Notes under the pieces: generated by a model | Seen by the model: only the letters and a program-made list of their open reading frames with translations | The model's database searches: none | Told to the model about the DNA's origin: nothing | Position numbers and translations under genes: made by a program | Assembly (NCBI RefSeq): GCF_003352165.1 | Contig: NZ_CP029176.1 | Span: 1,736,001 to 1,800,000 of the forward strand | Length of the DNA: 64,000 bases | Reading direction: 5' to 3' | DNA from: Acidibrevibacterium fodinaquatile | GTDB lineage: Bacteria > Pseudomonadota > Alphaproteobacteria > Acetobacterales > Acetobacteraceae | Shown: one piece after another, positions 41,117 through 48,740 of the stretch | Numbering within the stretch: the stretch's first letter is position 1 | Layout: each line of letters begins with the position of its first letter

Positions 41117-43420
41117 ATGACCCATATCGGCAAAAATGAAACCGCACTCGCGGTCGAGAATGTTAGCCGCCGCGCCTGGCTCAAGGGCGTCGTCGCTTCC
41201 GGCAGCCTGATCGTCGCCGCGAGCGCGCTGCCGCGCGGCGCCATGGCCGCCTGGAAGACCGGGGCGGATGCGATGCCGCATGGCACCGTCTCTGACCCGC
41301 ATGTCTTCGTCGCGATCGACAAGGACGGCATCGTTACCATCGTCGCGCATCGCTCGGAAATGGGCACGGGGTCGAAAACCAGCCTGCCCATGGTCGTCGC
41401 CGACGAGATGAGCGCCGATTGGAGCCGCTGCCGCGTCGTGCAGGCGCCGGGCGACGAGGTCAAATACGGCAATCAGGACACGGACGGCTCGCGCAGTCTG
41501 CGCCACTTCGTCCAACCGATGCGCCAATGCGGCGCGGCTGCGCGGCTGATGCTGGAAATGGCGGCGGCGAAACGGCTCGGCGTCGATGTCAGCGAGGTCG
41601 AGGCGATCAACCACGAGGTCGTGCATCGCCATTCCGGGCGTAGCTTCGGCTTCGGCGAATTGGCGGCAGAGGCTGCGGCGTTGCCGACGCCGGCGCCCGA
41701 TCAGATCCGCCTCAAGGATCCGAATTCGTTCCGCTATATCGGCACCGGTTCGGTTCCGATCGTCGATCTCTTCGGCATCACCACCGGCACCGCGACCTAT
41801 GGCGCCGATGTTCGTCTCCCGGGGATGAAATACGCCGTGATCCTTCGCCCGCCGGTGCTCGGCAGCAAGGTGAAATCCTTCGATGCGTCGGCGGCGCTGA
41901 AACTTCCCGGTGTCGAGAAGGTGATGGAGGTCAAGGGCTGGGATTGGCCAGCGAAATTCCAGCCGCTCGGCGGCGTCGCGGTGATCGCGCGCAATACCGG
42001 CATGGCGATCAAGGGGCGCGACGCGCTCAAGGTGGTTTGGACGGAAAGTCCGCACGCGGTCTATGACTCTGACAAATTCCGCGAGGAGATGCTGGCGACC
42101 TCGCGCAAGCCGGGCAAGACGGTGCGCAACGAGGGCGATATCGATGCCGCGATGAAATCGGCGGCCAAGGTGATTTCGGCGGAATATTACGTGCCGCAAT
42201 TCGCCCATGCGCCGATGGAGCCACCGGTCGCAACCGCCTGGGTGCGGGACGGCATGGCGGAAGTCTGGGCGCCGGTGCAAAGCCCGGGCGGCACGCATGA
42301 CGATCTCTGCAAAACCCTTGGCCTTCCCTATGACAAAGTGAAAGTGAACGTGACGCTGCTCGGCGGCGCGTTCGGGCGCAAATCGAAATGTGATTTCGCG
42401 CTCGAGGCGGCATTGCTGTCGCAGGCGCTGAATGCTCCGGTGCGGGTGCAGTGGACACGCGAAGACGATATCCAGCATGATTTCTATCACGCCCCGGCGG
42501 TCGAGCGGATCGAGGCGGCGCTGGATGGGAACAACAAGGTGGTCGGCTGGCGCCATCGCAACGTCGCGCCGAGCCTGTTTTCCACCTTCATGCCCGATCC
42601 GAAATACCAGCAGCCGCTGGAATACAGCATGGGCCAGGTCGATCTGCCGTTCGAGATCGCCAATATCCGCTGCGAGGTCGGCGAGGCGGCGGCGCATAGC
42701 CGCATCGGCTGGTTCCGCTCGGTGCGGAACGTGCCCAATACCTTCGCGACCCAGTGCTTCGTTGCCGAACTCGCCCATGAACTCGGCCGCGACCCGAAGG
42801 AGATGCTGCTCGAGCTGATCGGCGCGCCGCGCATCGTCGATCCGCGCAAGACCACCGTCGATCTCTGGAACTACGGCGATCCGTTCGAGACCTACCCGAT
42901 CGATACCGGGCGGCTGCGTGGTGTCGTCGAACTGGTTGCTGAGAAAGCCGGCTGGGGCCGCAATTTGCCCGCCGGCCACGGCATGGGGATCGCGGTGCAG
43001 CGCTGCTTCCTGAGCTATGTCGCGACCGTCGTCGAGGTCGCGGTGGACGAAAAGGGCAATATCAGCGTGCCCCGCGTCGATACCGCGATCGATTGCGGCT
43101 TCTTCGTCAATCCCGAGCGCATCGTCTCGCAGATCGAAGGGGCGGCGATCATGGGGCTCACCGTCGCCAAGCACTCGGCCGTCACGTTCAAGAACGGCGT
43201 GCCGCAGCAAGGCAATTTCAACGACTACCCGGTGGTGCGGATCGACGAGGCGCCGCGCGCGACCCATGTCTATATCGTGCCGAATGGCTGGGACGTGCCT
43301 TCGGCTGGCGTTGGCGAGCCGGCGACGGCGCCGTTTGCGCCGGCGTTCTGCAACGCGATCTTCGCCGCGACGCAAAAGCGCATCCGGAGCCTTCCCGTCG
43401 GCGATCAGATCTCGCTCTGA
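41117..43420 (+). CDS. molybdopterin subunit of an IorB-like aldehyde/N-heterocycle oxidoreductase
   Basis: A 767-residue large subunit of the xanthine dehydrogenase family. A twin-arginine signal is present (SRRAWLKGVVASG, then a hydrophobic core ending GAMAA), which points to the periplasm. Cofactor motifs are QSPGGTHDD, LLGGAFGRKSKCDFALEAA and the C-terminal GVGEPATAPFAPAF, which contains the catalytic Glu. The family includes isoquinoline 1-oxidoreductase and the acetic-acid-bacterial aldehyde dehydrogenases. Beside a PQQ alcohol dehydrogenase, an aldehyde substrate is the likelier choice (inference). The cytochrome c subunit common in such enzymes is not encoded next to it. Confidence 0.9.
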   Translation: MTHIGKNETALAVENVSRRAWLKGVVASGSLIVAASALPRGAMAAWKTGADAMPHGTVSDPHVFVAIDKDGIVTIVAHRSEMGTGSKTSLPMVVADEMSADWSRCRVVQAPGDEVKYGNQDTDGSRSLRHFVQPMRQCGAAARLMLEMAAAKRLGVDVSEVEAINHEVVHRHSGRSFGFGELAAEAAALPTPAPDQIRLKDPNSFRYIGTGSVPIVDLFGITTGTATYGADVRLPGMKYAVILRPPVLGSKVKSFDASAALKLPGVEKVMEVKGWDWPAKFQPLGGVAVIARNTGMAIKGRDALKVVWTESPHAVYDSDKFREEMLATSRKPGKTVRNEGDIDAAMKSAAKVISAEYYVPQFAHAPMEPPVATAWVRDGMAEVWAPVQSPGGTHDDLCKTLGLPYDKVKVNVTLLGGAFGRKSKCDFALEAALLSQALNAPVRVQWTREDDIQHDFYHAPAVERIEAALDGNNKVVGWRHRNVAPSLFSTFMPDPKYQQPLEYSMGQVDLPFEIANIRCEVGEAAAHSRIGWFRSVRNVPNTFATQCFVAELAHELGRDPKEMLLELIGAPRIVDPRKTTVDLWNYGDPFETYPIDTGRLRGVVELVAEKAGWGRNLPAGHGMGIAVQRCFLSYVATVVEVAVDEKGNISVPRVDTAIDCGFFVNPERIVSQIEGAAIMGLTVAKHSAVTFKNGVPQQGNFNDYPVVRIDEAPRATHVYIVPNGWDVPSAGVGEPATAPFAPAFCNAIFAATQKRIRSLPVGDQISL

Positions 43421-43433
43421 TCTCGTCGGGTCG

Positions 43434-44813
43434 TTACACGTTGGAGAGCCCGGGGGACATTTCCCCCGGGTTTTTTCTTGCCTCGCACGCCAGCGCCAAG
43501 CCAAAGCCGAGCAAGACGAAGAAAAATCCCGAAAGCGGCATCGCGGTGAAGGAACTGGTCGAGGCGATCGGCCAGAGATAGACCAAAACCGCAACGAACA
43601 GCCCGGCCCGCCGTGGCTCCGGCGTGCGCCAGAGACCACGCCCGAGCGAACCGAGCCAGGCGAGCGCGAGCCCCGTAAACAGCGCAAGACCGGGCAAGCC
43701 CGCATTGGTCGCGGCTTCGAGATAGAGATTATGCGGGTGCATTTGACAGCCGCCGAGGCCGCCGCCGTCATCGGCAGGATCCGCCGGCCAGCGCCAGCCG
43801 TGGAAATAGCGCGCTTCGCCGCAATAATGGCGGAAGCCATCGAAACCGAGCCCGGTGAGCGGATTTTCCGCAATCATCGCCCGCGCGCGAGCATAGATCA
43901 CGCCATAGGGGCTTTCTGGAAAATGCTCCATCTGGTCGGAAAATTTGGTGACCAGCCGGTAATAGGTGGGCGGCGAGACGACCCTTGATGTGCCGATCAG
44001 GGTGACGGCGGCCATCAGCGCGATCACCACCCAAAATCGCAGCCGCGGCAGCAGCAGCCCAGACATCACAAGACCGAATAGCGCCAAAATCAGCGGCATG
44101 CGCTGGCCGATCAGCACCATCACGGCGATCCCGAGAAGGCCGAGCGCGGCGCCGGCGAGGCGCGCGAGGTACCCCGCGCGGCCAAGGAGGGCGGCGACCG
44201 GCGGCAGCAGCACGGGGTAGAGGAGGAGCGAAAACTGCCCGCCGGCGCGCGGCTTGTCATAAGGGCCGGTCAATTCGCCATCACCGCCGCGTGGCTCGCC
44301 GAAGAAATTCGTGCCGGTCGCGAACTGCCAAACGGATTGCACGGCGATGTAAAGCGCAGCCAAGCTCAAAATCCCCGACAATGCGCGCCGCGCCCAGGAC
44401 TCTCTCAGGGCAAAGGTTTCGAGCGCGGCGACGAAGAGCAGAAAGCGGATGACGAGCAGCGCCTGCACGCTCGCCCCGATCCCACCATGTTCGATCCCGC
44501 CAGGCCCACCTCCCCCAAAATCCGGGCGTGGCAGCGAACAGAGCACGAGCCAGCCCCACCAGAGGAGGCCGATCACCATCCATGGCCGCCGCAGCCAGGC
44601 AAATTCGCCGAGCGCCGCGCTCCGCAAGAGCAGCGCGACCGCGACCGCGATCATCAGCGCCTCGCCGATCACCCGGCCATGAACCATGAAAACCGGCACC
44701 AAAAGTGTCGCGAGGGAGGCGGCGCGTTCCAGCCGGGAAAGCCGGCCGGGCACGCGCAGTGCCGTGATCGTCGCCGCGAGCAGGCGCCGGAGGGGAAAAA
44801 GCTGCATCGTCAC
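43434..44813 (-). CDS. O-antigen ligase / Wzy-type polymerase-like membrane protein
   Basis: A 459-residue inner-membrane protein with about ten to twelve hydrophobic segments and a large periplasmic loop (residues ~300-375). The Wzy_C/O-antigen-ligase hallmark is seen: RARAMIAENPLTGLGFDGF, and MHPHNLYLEAATNAGLPG, whose His is part of the catalytic loop in WaaL-type ligases. It would attach O-polysaccharide to lipid A-core or polymerise a glycan; the two cannot be separated by sequence. Its ATG overlaps the stop of the glycosyltransferase gene by 4 bases. Its 3' end carries the terminator of the opposite gene. Confidence 0.85.
   Translation of the reverse strand: MTMQLFPLRRLLAATITALRVPGRLSRLERAASLATLLVPVFMVHGRVIGEALMIAVAVALLLRSAALGEFAWLRRPWMVIGLLWWGWLVLCSLPRPDFGGGGPGGIEHGGIGASVQALLVIRFLLFVAALETFALRESWARRALSGILSLAALYIAVQSVWQFATGTNFFGEPRGGDGELTGPYDKPRAGGQFSLLLYPVLLPPVAALLGRAGYLARLAGAALGLLGIAVMVLIGQRMPLILALFGLVMSGLLLPRLRFWVVIALMAAVTLIGTSRVVSPPTYYRLVTKFSDQMEHFPESPYGVIYARARAMIAENPLTGLGFDGFRHYCGEARYFHGWRWPADPADDGGGLGGCQMHPHNLYLEAATNAGLPGLALFTGLALAWLGSLGRGLWRTPEPRRAGLFVAVLVYLWPIASTSSFTAMPLSGFFFVLLGFGLALACEARKNPGEMSPGLSNV
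43449..43476 (+). terminator. strong rho-independent terminator
   Basis: CCCGGGGG (43449-43456) pairs perfectly with CCCCCGGG (43463-43470) around a 6-base loop and is followed by TTTTTT (43471-43476). It ends the molybdenum hydroxylase transcript and lies inside the last codons of the convergent O-antigen-ligase-like gene. Confidence 0.92.
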
Positions 44814-45847
44814 CGTTCAACCGTTCTCAGGAAATCCCGCCATTGGCGCAACACCGCTTGTTGGGCGAATTCGTCGAGGAAGCGTTGCCGCCCGGCCGCG
44901 GCCATGGCGCGGGCGCGCTCAGGCGCCGCCAGAAGGGCCGCCAGCACCCGCGCCAGAGCCTCCGGGTTTTCGGAAGGAAACAGCGCCCCGTCAACGCCAT
45001 CGGTGATCAGCTCGCTCGGCCCCTCGACCGCGCTCGCGACCACTGGCCGCGCCGCCGACCACGCCTCCAGAATGACATTGCCGAGCGGCTCGCAGCGCGA
45101 GGGGCAGACCAGCACATCGGCCGCGGCCAGCAAGGCGGCGATATCCTGCCGCCAGCCGGCGAAGACCACCCGTTCGCTGACGCCGAGCCCTGCCGCGAGC
45201 CGCATCAGCGCCCCGCGCTCCGGCCCGTCGCCGGCGAGCACCAGCCGCACGCCGGGCAAGGCCGGCAAAGCGCGCAGCATTATGTCGAAGCCCTTTTCGG
45301 TATGCAGCCGGCCGAGCCCGAGCAGCAGCGCACCATCGCCCGCGAAGGCCGCCGGAACGCCGCCGGACTGGTCGGCGACGAAGTTCGGCAAATAATGTGT
45401 CCGCGCTTGCGGCCAGCCGCGGGCCCGCATCCAGGCGACGAGGCCGCGAGTGTTGCCGATCAGATGGTCGCAATGGCGGAAATGGGCGAGATTATAAAAC
45501 CCCCCGAGCCGCCCGAGCAGGACATAATCGCCGCGCGGGGTATGGCTGGTGGCGCGGCTCATCCAACTTACCACGACGCGGGGCGCGAAGCGGCGAAGAT
45601 GGCGGGCGAGGCGCCATTTGGTCCAGACATCGACGATATGGCCAAAATCAAGTTCGACCGGCGCCAGCCCGCCGGCGGCCAGCCGCGCCGCGCGCGCCGC
45701 ATCGCGCTTGACGACCGGCAACACCGCATCGCCGGCGGCGTGCTGGGCGAGACAGAGCCGCTCGAAAAACAGCTCAGCCCCCCCCATCGCCGCCCCGGCG
45801 ATGACGTGAGCGACTCTTACCTGCCCCGCGGCGTGCTCTTCACTCAC
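44810..45847 (-). CDS. GT4-family glycosyltransferase
   Basis: A 345-residue retaining glycosyltransferase of the GT4/GT-B type. The N-terminal half has the glycine-rich acceptor motif (AGAAMGGAELFFERL near residue 15). The C-terminal half has LLGLGRLHTEKGFDIMLRAL, LAGDGPERGAL and the CPSRCEPLGNVILEAWSAARPVV segment with the conserved E-x7-E-type Glu pair. It probably adds a sugar during lipopolysaccharide or exopolysaccharide assembly; donor and acceptor are unknown. It overlaps both neighbours by 4 bases, forming a tight three-gene unit. Confidence 0.88.
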   Translation of the reverse strand: MSEEHAAGQVRVAHVIAGAAMGGAELFFERLCLAQHAAGDAVLPVVKRDAARAARLAAGGLAPVELDFGHIVDVWTKWRLARHLRRFAPRVVVSWMSRATSHTPRGDYVLLGRLGGFYNLAHFRHCDHLIGNTRGLVAWMRARGWPQARTHYLPNFVADQSGGVPAAFAGDGALLLGLGRLHTEKGFDIMLRALPALPGVRLVLAGDGPERGALMRLAAGLGVSERVVFAGWRQDIAALLAAADVLVCPSRCEPLGNVILEAWSAARPVVASAVEGPSELITDGVDGALFPSENPEALARVLAALLAAPERARAMAAAGRQRFLDEFAQQAVLRQWRDFLRTVER

Positions 45848-46737
45848 GCCACGGTCTCGCCGGCGAGCAGCGACCGCGCCGCGTCGTGGACTTGGGCGAG
45901 CGCAAGCGCGTCCATCCGCGGCACCGGCGCGATGACAGCGGCGGCACGGCGACCGACGGGTGCATAGATCGCGGCGGGGGTCGGGCCGAAGAGGCCGAGC
46001 GTCGGCGCGCCGGCGGCGGCGGCGAGATGCATGAGGCCACTGTCATTGCCGATGAAAAGCGCAGCACGAGCGAGACAGGCGGCGGCTTCATAGAGGGTGA
46101 GACGGCCGCAAAGATCGATGGCGTCGGGAAGCCGCGCGAGAAGTGGCGCGGCAAGCGCCCGTTCGGCGGCGCCGGGGCCGGCGAACACGGCGGCGCGGGC
46201 GCCAGGGAGTGTGCTCGTGGCAAGGGCGCGAAAGAGCGCTGCGAAACGCTCGGCCGGCCAGATCTTGCCCGACCAGTTGGCGGTCGGGGCGAGCGCGATC
46301 ACCGGCGCCCCCGCCGGCAGCAAGGCGGCGGCCTTGGCGTCGTCCGCCGGCGCCGTCCAGACGACCGGCAGCGGCGGCGGATCGAGGCCGAGAATGGCGC
46401 CGATCTCGGCGATTTTCGGCCCATCCCGGTGGCGAAGGCCGGCGCGGGCGCGGGCGGCGAGGCAATAGCCGAGCGCCGAGCCGCGATTATCGACCACCAG
46501 ATCCCAGACCCGTCCCACGAGTTTCGCCCAGAGCCCGAGCCAGTGGCGACCGAAGCGGCGCTTTTCGAAAGCGATCACCTGCTCGCAGCGCGGCATGCGA
46601 AAAAACAGCTCCGCCGCCGCCGGCCCGCAGGCGACGGTGAAATTCGCCGCAGGGTACGTCTTGAGCAAATGATCGAGAAGCCCGGTCGAGAGCACCGCAT
46701 CGCCCACCCGGTTCGAGGTCACGAACAAAATCCGCAT
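45844..46737 (-). CDS. GT9 (heptosyltransferase-family) glycosyltransferase
   Basis: A 297-residue GT9 protein related to ADP-heptose:LPS heptosyltransferases. It starts MRILFVTSNRVGDAVLSTGLLDHL. The nucleotide-sugar site is recognisable in ALAPTANWSGKIWPAERFA and in FIGNDSGLMHLAAAAGAPTLGLFGPT. It likely acts in inner-core or related glycan assembly; whether the donor is heptose is not clear. The ATG at 46737 was chosen because the frame upstream lies opposite asnB and is not conserved. It is the first gene of the GT9-GT4-ligase unit, divergent from asnB across 82 bases. Confidence 0.88.
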   Translation of the reverse strand: MRILFVTSNRVGDAVLSTGLLDHLLKTYPAANFTVACGPAAAELFFRMPRCEQVIAFEKRRFGRHWLGLWAKLVGRVWDLVVDNRGSALGYCLAARARAGLRHRDGPKIAEIGAILGLDPPPLPVVWTAPADDAKAAALLPAGAPVIALAPTANWSGKIWPAERFAALFRALATSTLPGARAAVFAGPGAAERALAAPLLARLPDAIDLCGRLTLYEAAACLARAALFIGNDSGLMHLAAAAGAPTLGLFGPTPAAIYAPVGRRAAAVIAPVPRMDALALAQVHDAARSLLAGETVA

Positions 46738-46819
46738 GATCGGGGCATTTCCTAGCACGTCCTGGCGATGGGCGCGCAAGCGCGGTATACCCCGCCGCGA
46801 GACGGCAGCGGAGAGGGGT

Positions 46820-48565
46820 ATGTGCGGGATCGCGGGCGTGATGAGGCGCGACGGGCGCGAGCCGGACCCCGAGGTTCTGGATGCGCTCGCGGCAGCGCTC
46901 GGCCATCGCGGCCCGGACGGGGAGGGGCGCCATGTCGCCGGCCCGGTCGCCCTCGTCCATCGCCGCCTCGCCATTATCGATCTTGAGACCGGCGATCAGC
47001 CGCTCTATGGCCCCGATGGCCTCGTGCTCGTCGCCAACGGCGAGATTTATAACGACCCCGCCTTGCGCGCGGCGATGCCGGCGAGCCCGTTTCGCACCCA
47101 TTCGGATTGCGAGCCGATTCTCTTTCTCTATGCCGCGCACGGCCTCGATTTCGCCGCCCATTTGCGTGGCATGTATGCGTTGGCGCTCTATGATCCGGGC
47201 GCTGGGCGGATCATCCTCGCGCGCGATCCGTTCGGCATCAAGCCGCTTTACTATGTCGAGACCGCCGCCGGGTTCGCTTTCGCCTCCGAACCGCAAGCGC
47301 TGCTCCGCGCCGGCCTCGTGCGCGCCGAGATCGATCCGGCCCGGCGGGCGGAATTGCTGCAGCTCAAATTCACCACCGGGGCCGCGACCATCTTCCCCGG
47401 GATTCGCCGCGTTCTGCCAGGCGAGACGCTGGTGATCGAGGCGGGGCAAATCGTCGCGCGCCGGCAATTGGCGCGGCTGCCGGCGCGGCCCGTGATCCGC
47501 GCCGCGACGCTTGCCGATCTCGATCGCGTGCTCGGCGAGAGTGTCGCCCTGCATCTGCGCTCAGACGTGCCCTATGGCCTTTTTCTCTCCGGCGGGATCG
47601 ACAGTGCAAGCCTGCTCTGGCTCATGCACCGGATCAGCGGCGAGCGGGTGCAGGCGATCACCATCGGCTATGACGGGGCCGACGCCGATGACGAAAGCGA
47701 GGCGGCGCTGGCGGTTGCCCGCGCGGTCGGCGCTCGGGCAGAGCGCATCGTCATGACGGAAGCCGATTTCTGGGCCGCCGCGCCGCGTATCGCCGCCTGC
47801 CTCGACGACCCAACCACCGACGCCGCGGCCCTGCCCACCTGGTTCCTCGGCCGCGCCGCCGCGGGCCAGCTCAAGGTGACGCTGTGCGGCGAGGGCGGCG
47901 ACGAGATGTTCGCCGGCTATGGCCGCTATCGCCGTGCCGTCATCCCCTGGCGGTTTTTTCAGCGCCCGGCGCGCCAGCGTGGTGTGCTCGACGGCATCCC
48001 CGGTCTTGATCTCTCCGGTTGGCGTGACGGGTTCACTGCCGCCGAGCAGCGCGAAGCGGCAGGGCGCAATCCGCTCCAGGCGCTGCAGGCGCTCGATTGC
48101 GCCGAATGGCTGCCCAATGATTTGCTGATCAAACTCGATCGCTGCCTGATGGCGCATGGCGTCGAGGGGAGGACGCCGTTCATCGACCCCGACGTCGCCG
48201 CTTTCGCCTTTGCCCTCCCTGACGCCAGCAAAGTGAGCTGGCGGCTCGGCAAATTGCTGCTGCGACGCTGGCTTGCCGAACGCTTGCCGCAAGCGCGGCC
48301 GTTTGCCCGCAAACGCGGCTTCAAGCCGCCCGTGTCGCGCTGGATCGCGGCCCAGGGTGCGCGCCTCGCTCCCCTGGTCGCGGCCAGCCCCGGCATCGCC
48401 GCTTTTGCCGGCCGCGAGGCGGTGGCTGCGGTCTTTGCCACGGGCGACGGCCAGATGACGTGGAGCTTGCTGTTTTATGCTCTCTGGCACGCGCATCACT
48501 TGCTTGGCATTCCCCCCGATGGCGATGTCGAGGCGGTTTTGGCAGCGGCCAGCCGGGCGGGATAA
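46820..48565 (+). CDS. asnB: glutamine-hydrolysing asparagine synthetase
   Basis: A 581-residue AsnB-type enzyme that transfers glutamine-derived ammonia to aspartate, or in surface-glycan clusters to a sugar carboxyl. The N-terminal glutaminase begins MCGIAG, with the nucleophile Cys2 exposed after Met removal, and contains LGHRGPDGEG and ANGEIYN. The synthetase domain has the ATP loop LFLSGGIDSASLLWL near residue 255 and CGEGGDEMFAGYGRY near 355. GAGAGGGG precedes the ATG. The divergent position next to glycan genes makes a role in modifying a uronic acid to its amide possible, but simple asparagine synthesis is equally open. Confidence 0.9.
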   Translation: MCGIAGVMRRDGREPDPEVLDALAAALGHRGPDGEGRHVAGPVALVHRRLAIIDLETGDQPLYGPDGLVLVANGEIYNDPALRAAMPASPFRTHSDCEPILFLYAAHGLDFAAHLRGMYALALYDPGAGRIILARDPFGIKPLYYVETAAGFAFASEPQALLRAGLVRAEIDPARRAELLQLKFTTGAATIFPGIRRVLPGETLVIEAGQIVARRQLARLPARPVIRAATLADLDRVLGESVALHLRSDVPYGLFLSGGIDSASLLWLMHRISGERVQAITIGYDGADADDESEAALAVARAVGARAERIVMTEADFWAAAPRIAACLDDPTTDAAALPTWFLGRAAAGQLKVTLCGEGGDEMFAGYGRYRRAVIPWRFFQRPARQRGVLDGIPGLDLSGWRDGFTAAEQREAAGRNPLQALQALDCAEWLPNDLLIKLDRCLMAHGVEGRTPFIDPDVAAFAFALPDASKVSWRLGKLLLRRWLAERLPQARPFARKRGFKPPVSRWIAAQGARLAPLVAASPGIAAFAGREAVAAVFATGDGQMTWSLLFYALWHAHHLLGIPPDGDVEAVLAAASRAG

Positions 48566-48623
48566 TCCTGTTTCGGTCTATCGATCCCCAATGGAATAAA
48601 AGTTTCCGGGATAAAAGTTTTTT

Positions 48624-48647
48624 GGTTCTTTTTTTCAAAAAAGAACC
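48624..48647. terminator. AT-rich hairpin after asnB
   Basis: GGTTCTTTTTT (48624-48634) pairs with AAAAAAGAACC (48637-48647) with a two-base tip, set in an unusually AT-rich stretch (48590-48660) and followed by a pyrimidine run. A terminator for asnB is the simplest reading and it could work in both directions, but there is no uninterrupted T-run. It abuts repeat copy 3 and may have entered with it. Confidence 0.45.
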
Positions 48648-48663
48648 TCTTTCCTTTCCCGGC

Positions 48664-48740
48664 CTCTAAACCTATTTTGGCGAGCAAGTTGTCTGGTTTT
48701 GATTGAACAGGATGGTTCAATCAAAACCTACCTTGCTCTA
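48664..48740. repeat. dispersed intergenic repeat, copy 3 (second hairpin only)
   Basis: This 77-base copy matches the right part of 5845-5950, from CTCTA through the large second hairpin to TTGCTCTA. The inner 13-14-bp stem with loop AGGATG is fully kept, while TTGGCCGG is changed to TTGTCTGG. Hairpin 1 is missing and an unrelated AT-rich hairpin sits in its place. The closing CTA is the stop codon (TAG) of the minus-strand GGDEF/EAL gene, as at copy 1. Confidence 0.88.

Noticed and set aside
40994-43873. 959-codon minus-strand open frame opposite the molybdopterin subunit
   Set aside because: The plus strand encodes an unmistakable xanthine-dehydrogenase-family protein. The opposite frame is Arg/His/Asp-rich without motifs and is a shadow.
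45844-46974. Long N-terminal extension of the GT9 glycosyltransferase
   Set aside because: The extra 79 residues lie opposite the asnB start and are Arg/Ser/Pro-rich. MRILFVTSNRVGD at 46737 is the family start.
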